Assembly (NCBI RefSeq): GCF_000614585.1
Contig: NZ_BAKX01000003.1
Coordinates: 284,214-348,213, forward strand
Reading direction: 5' to 3'
Source: Porphyromonas gingivicanis JCM 15907
Lineage (GTDB): Bacteria > Bacteroidota > Bacteroidia > Bacteroidales > Porphyromonadaceae
Length of the DNA: 64,000 nt
Shown: positions 59,608 through 64,000 of the stretch, one piece after another
Position numbering within the stretch: position 1 is the stretch's first letter
Layout: each line of letters opens with the position of its first letter
The notes under the pieces: model-generated
Database searches by the model: none
The model's input: only the letters and a program-made list of their open reading frames with translations
What the model was told of the DNA's origin: nothing
Program-made: the position numbers and the translations under genes

Positions 59608-61074
59608 ATGATAACAAAAAAGGAACTTCTACAAATGCTTTCAGACACGGAGAGCTATAATATTGAGAGAACAGAATCGACTGGCAATATGGATAAGTTT
59701 TGTCAGGCTATATGTGCTTTCTCAAATGATATTTCGGGTAGTGGTAAGAATGGCTATCTCATTATTGGAGCAAAGGATAATGGAGAGTTGTCAGGTTTGC
59801 AGGTTGATGATAAACTCTTATTGCAGATTGCCAATATTCGGACGGATGGCAACATTCTCCCTCAGCCCATCATGACAATAGAAAAGTTCCATTTTGATGA
59901 AGGGGATGTATTGGTGGCAGAAGTCCAGCCTTCAGAATTTCCTCCTGTACGTTATCGGGGGCGCGTTTGGGTACGTGTGGGGCCTCGAAAGAGTACTGCA
60001 ACAGAGGCAGAAGAAAAGATACTCACAGAAAGGCGACTTTCCAATGTTCGTACCTTTGATGCCATGCCTTGTTTGGGAACGAGCATTGATGACTTGGATG
60101 TAGCTCTCATTCATAAGGAGTTTTTGCCCAAAGCTGTGGCTGAGGATATTCTCGCTGAAGATAAACGAGATATCACGGATCAACTTTCCTCCCTTGGCTT
60201 ATATGATTTGCGCTATAACTGTCCGACTAATGGGGCTATTGTCCTATTTGGAAAGAATCCTGAGCGACACGTACATGGAGCGTATATTCAATATGTCCGC
60301 TTCAAGGGTAAGGATCGTGCGGGTGATATTCTCAACGAACATAAGTTTAGCGGTAATCTTTGCAAGGTATTGCCTAAGATTGATGCTTTTGTCGAGACAA
60401 GTATCTCACAAAAGCGTCCCATTCCCGTAAGTGTACTTCGGGAAGAAACGGTGTCCAAGTACCCATACTGGGCTACTCGAGAGTTGTTGATGAATGCCAT
60501 TATGCACAGGGATTACGAAGGAAACGCTCCTATTCAGTTTTATGAGTATGATGATCGCATTGAGATCCAAAACCCTGGAGGATTGTACGGCAAGGTCAGT
60601 CCCGACAATTTCCCCAATGTTAGCGATTATCGGAACCCCTTTATTGCCGAAGCAATGAAAGTCTTGGGCTATGTAAACCGATTCAGCCGTGGAGTCTATC
60701 GAGTTCAGAAGGAGTTGGAAGAAAACGGTAACGGGCAAGCCTCTTTTGATTTTTCATTGATTACAGCTTTTCGAGTAGTTGAGAACGTCTCTCAAAAGTA
60801 TTTTGAAGAAGGCTTTGGAGGAGATACATCCAAGAAACATCCAAGAAAAGCCCAAGAAACTACCCAAGAAACTACCCAAGAAACTACCCAAGAAACTACC
60901 CAAGAAAGGATTTTAGCAGCTATTCAGGCAAAGCCTGAAATTACTCAAAAGGAGTTGGCTCAATCTATCGGTATCACTCTTGATGGCATTAAATATCATA
61001 TTAAGAATATGACTAAGCAAGGGCTAATCAAACACGAAGGCCCTACAAAGTTAGGTAAGTGGATAATACTCTAA
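59608..61074 (+). CDS. AlbA_2/HATPase_c_4 transcriptional-regulator-like protein with wHTH
   Basis: A 488-residue protein with an N-terminal AlbA_2 (Schlafen-like) domain (NIERTESTGNMDKFCQAICAFSNDISGSGKNGYLIIGAKDNGELSGL), a middle domain, an ATPase-like segment (YWATRELLMNAIMHRDYEGNAPIQFYEYDDRIEIQNPGGLYGK) and a C-terminal winged helix (ERILAAIQAKPEITQKELAQSIGITLDGIKYHI). A QETT repeat linker joins the last two. Such proteins are frequent in defence islands and may sense nucleotides or nucleic acid. The ATG at 59608 follows AAAGGGAAAATT. Its base composition is less AT-rich than its neighbours, so it may have a separate origin. Confidence 0.82.
   Translation: MITKKELLQMLSDTESYNIERTESTGNMDKFCQAICAFSNDISGSGKNGYLIIGAKDNGELSGLQVDDKLLLQIANIRTDGNILPQPIMTIEKFHFDEGDVLVAEVQPSEFPPVRYRGRVWVRVGPRKSTATEAEEKILTERRLSNVRTFDAMPCLGTSIDDLDVALIHKEFLPKAVAEDILAEDKRDITDQLSSLGLYDLRYNCPTNGAIVLFGKNPERHVHGAYIQYVRFKGKDRAGDILNEHKFSGNLCKVLPKIDAFVETSISQKRPIPVSVLREETVSKYPYWATRELLMNAIMHRDYEGNAPIQFYEYDDRIEIQNPGGLYGKVSPDNFPNVSDYRNPFIAEAMKVLGYVNRFSRGVYRVQKELEENGNGQASFDFSLITAFRVVENVSQKYFEEGFGGDTSKKHPRKAQETTQETTQETTQETTQERILAAIQAKPEITQKELAQSIGITLDGIKYHIKNMTKQGLIKHEGPTKLGKWIIL
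60851..60907 (+). repeat. In-frame 12-bp tandem repeat in the AlbA_2 gene
   Basis: Four identical units CCCAAGAAACTA plus a partial fifth encode the QETT linker between the ATPase-like domain and the winged helix. Since 12 is a multiple of three, slippage would change linker length without breaking the frame. Confidence 0.95.
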
Positions 61075-61116
61075 ATTCTCCACGATTAAATATTAAATAG
61101 CTATTATGATTTGTGT

Positions 61117-62631
61117 ATGAAAACCGTTTTGGAACTAACACCTCAAAAAGCTTTGAAATTTTTTATGGATGCAGAAAATTATTGTAGTTTGTCTCTTCCT
61201 GTATATTTAAATTTTCAACCAGTATTAGATTATGTACAAAAAATGGTCGGTAAATCTGACTTGGACAGTTGTTTAAAAACGGCAAAGGTGTATCCGTCCA
61301 ATTTTGATGGGGTAAATTATAAAATGCTCATCAATAAAGATGGGAGATATGCTTTCAGACCCTTACAGATAGCGAATCCTTTTTTGTACTATTTGCTGGT
61401 TCGCAGTATAACAACAAAATCTAATTGGAATACAATAAAGAGGAGATTTCAAGACTTTAAGGATGATCATATTGAAGTCTCTAGTATTCCTGGATTGAAA
61501 GAGGAGGAAGATAAAACACTTGTAGGTGCAACAATATCAAATTGGTGGGAAAATGTTGAACAGCGAACAATAGAACTTTCCATACAGTACAAATATATGT
61601 TCATTACCGACATAACAAACTGTTATAGTAGCATTTATACTCATGCTATAGGTTGGGCTATTGAGGGGAAAAATGTTGCAAAAGCAAAAAGAGGAAAAGT
61701 CTCCTCCTTGGGGAATACAATTGACACGTATATTCAAGGAATGCAATATGGTCAAACTAATGGCCTTCCTCAAGGGAGTGCCCTTTTTGATTTTATAGCT
61801 GAAATTATACTTGGATATGCAGACAAGAGACTTAGGGATAAATTGCAAAAGGAGAATATAAACAAATATAAGATTATCAGATACAGAGATGATTACAGAG
61901 TATTTAGCAATAGTAAAGAAGAAATTGAGAAAATTGCGTTGATACTACAAAATGTTCTTGCTGACTTAAATTTCCAGATGAATGCCTCTAAAACGAGACT
62001 AAGTGAAAATATCGTAGAAGATGCAATTAAACCAGATAAACTGTATTATATTACGAACATACCTGCATACAGAAAATTAAATAGTCTATTTGCTTCTTTT
62101 CAAAAGGAATTATATTACATCTTATCGATAGCAAAGCGGCACCCTAATTCTGGAACTATTTCTAGGCTACTGAACAATATTGGCCTAAGAATCGAGAAAA
62201 GAAAATCAATAAAAGAAAATATTCTCGTGCTTGTGGCAATTCTTGTCGAAATAGCTATCCTCAGCCCTAAGGCTCACCAACTTGTGTTAGCTTGTATTAG
62301 TAATCTCATTTCTAGAATAGAAACTAATGAAGAAAAAAGAGCTGCAATAGAGCAAGTGCGCGCAAAATTAAATTCTCTTCCCAATATTGGACATATTCAA
62401 ATCTGGCTACAAAGAATTACTTACAAGCTTGATATGGAAGCAGGAGGTAATCCATATCAAGAACCTTTATGTCAATTGGTAGAAGGAAATGCAGTTGATT
62501 TATGGAATCTTGATTGGTTAAAAGATAACTTGAAAGCAGGACTACCCATTCTTCAGGTTTGTGATACAAAGAAGCGAGACTCTATGGTACCATTTATAGA
62601 AGTCAATGAGATTTCTATATTTGACTACTAA
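61117..62631 (+). CDS. Abi/UG-type (defence-associated) reverse transcriptase
   Basis: This 504-residue protein has all core RT motifs: FITDITNCYSSIYTH (about 162-176, first catalytic Asp D165), GLPQGS (216-221) and the catalytic YRDD (256-259, in IRYRDDYRVFS). The SIYTH after motif A is typical of the Abi/UG group of antiviral RTs, not of group II introns or retrons. No maturase, integrase or nuclease domain is visible; the approximately 240 C-terminal residues are helical. The downstream spacer is rich in stem-loops and may be an associated RNA. The exact UG class is not assignable by eye. Start is the ATG at 61117. Confidence 0.88.
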   Translation: MKTVLELTPQKALKFFMDAENYCSLSLPVYLNFQPVLDYVQKMVGKSDLDSCLKTAKVYPSNFDGVNYKMLINKDGRYAFRPLQIANPFLYYLLVRSITTKSNWNTIKRRFQDFKDDHIEVSSIPGLKEEEDKTLVGATISNWWENVEQRTIELSIQYKYMFITDITNCYSSIYTHAIGWAIEGKNVAKAKRGKVSSLGNTIDTYIQGMQYGQTNGLPQGSALFDFIAEIILGYADKRLRDKLQKENINKYKIIRYRDDYRVFSNSKEEIEKIALILQNVLADLNFQMNASKTRLSENIVEDAIKPDKLYYITNIPAYRKLNSLFASFQKELYYILSIAKRHPNSGTISRLLNNIGLRIEKRKSIKENILVLVAILVEIAILSPKAHQLVLACISNLISRIETNEEKRAAIEQVRAKLNSLPNIGHIQIWLQRITYKLDMEAGGNPYQEPLCQLVEGNAVDLWNLDWLKDNLKAGLPILQVCDTKKRDSMVPFIEVNEISIFDY

Positions 62632-62641
62632 AGAAAATTAT

Positions 62642-62789
62642 TTGCAATCGATTTCAATAATCATATTTGTACCATACGATTGCAATCCTTTGTAAATCAA
62701 CATAGATTTGTTTTGAAGAAGCAAATAGGTTCTTGTCTTATAATATTAGCTATTGTTGCCTAATTTATTTTGGCACAATGGCTAATATT
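62642..62789 (+). ncRNA. Candidate structured RNA between the RT and CBS-HEPN genes
   Basis: Two inverted repeats fill this gap. TTGCAATCG (62642..62650) pairs perfectly with CGATTGCAA (62677..62685). AATATTAGCTATTGTTGCC (62742..62760) pairs almost fully with GGCACAATGGCTAATATT (62772..62789) around an 11-nt loop. No T-tract follows the second hairpin, so it is not a normal terminator. RT defence systems often carry a non-coding RNA next to the RT. No family match is claimed. Confidence 0.4.
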
Positions 62790-62806
62790 CTACATTACGA
62801 TCCCCT

Positions 62807-63795
62807 ATGGAAGAGTTAAAAAAGATTACTGAGGAGATTCGGCAGAATAAAGATGTAGAAAAGGAAATAACACCTCGGACTTTATTTAATGCCTTTAATT
62901 GTTATAGACGAACACCTAATAACTGCAAAGTCGTAGATAAATATTTATTAGATAATAACCTTGAAGTTGAACCTGGATACAATGAGGTTTGGATTGATAC
63001 ACCTATTAAACTAAAACATAAGCAAATTGCTACAACGAAATCCTTTAAAAATCCAATAAAGAAGGTTCAAGTTTTACAGTCCGCAAATAGACCACCTCAT
63101 TGTGTTAGCAATAATGATAGCCTTGATAGAGCGATAAGCATTATGCGTCTCAATAATTACTCTCAACTTCCTGTTACGAATAATGGTACTAGGGGTTTAT
63201 GTGGATATATTTCTTGGGAGACAATAGGAGCAGCTGTAGCAGACGGTGTTTCTAGTGGAGTCTAAAGAATTACAAAAAAGAAAATGTAAAAGAAATTGGT
63301 TTAGATTATCCTCTATTGGATGCTATTAAAATTGTCTATGAGAATGATTTTGTTGTGGTATTGGGGGGAGATAAGTCTCTTTCTGGAATCATAACAACCG
63401 CAGATATATCCTCTCAATTTCTTACCCTAACAGAACCTTTTTTTCTTTTAGAAGAGATTGAACTCTCCATCAGAACCTTTATGAATAGAGTATTTCTTCT
63501 TGAGGATATCAAGTCTATTTGTAAAGATTCTGAGACTAGAGAAATTCATTCTATAGATGATCTCACATTTGGAGAGTATCTGTATCTGTTAGGAGATGAC
63601 AATCGATGGAGTCAGCTAGCTCTCAAGTTTGATAAAAGAGTGTTCTTGGAGAATCTCGAAAAAGTCCGACAAATTAGAAATGACATCATGCATTTTGAAC
63701 CCGAAGGAATTACAAAAGATCAATATAAGATACTAAAATCAACATCTTGTTGTTTACGAGAGATACTTTCAAATTATAGTAAACGTAAGGTGTAA
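62807..63795 (+). CDS. CBS-domain protein with C-terminal HEPN-like domain (one frameshift)
   Basis: Rejoined, about 329 residues. An N-terminal helical region (to about 95) precedes a CBS pair (VSNNDSLDRAISIMRLNNYSQLPVTNNGTRGLCGYISWETIG, then DAIKIVYENDFVVVLGGDKSLSGIITTADISSQF). A helical C-terminus follows with RNDIMH (about residues 291-296), the Rx4H motif of HEPN RNases. The frames join by one added base near 63261-63266, giving KNYKKENVKEIGLDYPLLDAI. CBS domains bind adenine nucleotides, so it could be a nucleotide-sensing RNase effector. The HEPN call rests on one motif and the helical context. Confidence 0.7.
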
Positions 63796-64000
63796 GCTTC
63801 AGAAATTCTATAATAACTCGATAGAGAACGTTACACCATCTTTATTCCCTTTCTAGTGTCTTTGGGACTCCACATTTTCATTCCTTCTATGGTGTTTCTC
63901 TGACTTTTTGAAATATTGGTAATAATCACCCCTTATCGAAAATGAACCTAATTAGTCGTCCCCTAAAAAGCCCTAATAAGCGGGAAGTCATCCATCCATG
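63796..64000. other. Right-edge non-coding stretch
   Basis: About 200 bp to the window end. I see no ORF I can support: a 33-codon minus-strand frame ending at about 63820 has no start or context. No terminator, tRNA or clear attachment repeat is visible. The element end, if not at 62.7 kb, lies beyond this edge. Confidence 0.4.

Noticed and set aside
61117..62631. Group II intron or retron RT
   Set aside because: No maturase or endonuclease domain, no intron domain V/VI-like structure nearby, and no retron-type msr/msd layout upstream; the upstream gap is only about 40 bp.
63796..64000. A short minus-strand frame near the right edge (about 33 codons)
   Set aside because: Too short, no convincing start, and no recognisable family.

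Overview
The window reads as a chromosome segment of a Bacteroidales bacterium, most likely Porphyromonas or a close relative. The signs are a Bat aerotolerance operon, gldE next to ssb, DUF4837 and DUF2851 proteins, an aspS-nif3-zinc-ribbon gene string, and promoters with the Bacteroidetes -7 box TAnnTTTG. The genus is an inference. No rRNA, tRNA or CRISPR array was recognised.

Core region (1 to about 47.3 kb). From the left edge, on the minus strand, come moxR, a DUF58 gene, a BatD-like membrane protein, batA, batB and a partial batC. Next is a thiamine operon on the minus strand, read from 13.1 kb leftwards: a promoter, a TPP riboswitch, thiS, thiC, a three-domain TenI-ThiD-ThiE fusion, thiG, thiH and a DAACS-family symporter. 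After this come a ROK sugar kinase, an SDR oxidoreductase and a PcrA/UvrD helicase on the plus strand. The minus strand then carries ssb-gldE-PPTase, an ALK-repeat protein, a purine phosphorylase, an MTA/SAH deaminase, an M20 dipeptidase, an AddA-like helicase-nuclease, pdxA, a DUF4837 lipoprotein, tilS, a zinc-ribbon coiled-coil protein, nif3 and aspS. metK is on the plus strand. The minus strand resumes with an M3 peptidase, xseB, mnmD, a beta-helix lipoprotein, a DUF2851 gene and manC. dnaK on the plus strand closes the core.

Accessory region (about 47.4 to 64 kb). Directly after the dnaK terminator lies an integrative mobilizable element. It holds an HTH protein, a tyrosine integrase, two small proteins, an HU-like protein, an excisionase-type HTH protein, a VapE-type helicase, a CHC2/Toprim primase, a highly structured oriT candidate, MobC, a MOBP-type relaxase and a membrane mobilization protein. 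Its cargo is AT-rich and looks like defence: an Xre regulator, a large Mrr-like nuclease/TPR protein, an AlbA_2/HATPase regulator, an Abi/UG-type reverse transcriptase, a densely structured 175-nt spacer and a CBS-domain protein ending in a HEPN Rx4H motif. The reverse transcriptase, structured spacer and CBS-HEPN gene together are the best candidate for an undescribed system.

Two points cut across the window. First, at least eleven genes, including dnaK and aspS, are broken by thirteen or more single-base indels, mostly in homopolymers. This points to sequencing error, so I annotate the rejoined genes. Second, several intergenic regions carry degenerate arrays with a strict 22-nt period about 55 to 105 bp upstream of promoter boxes. 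I found no explanation for these.
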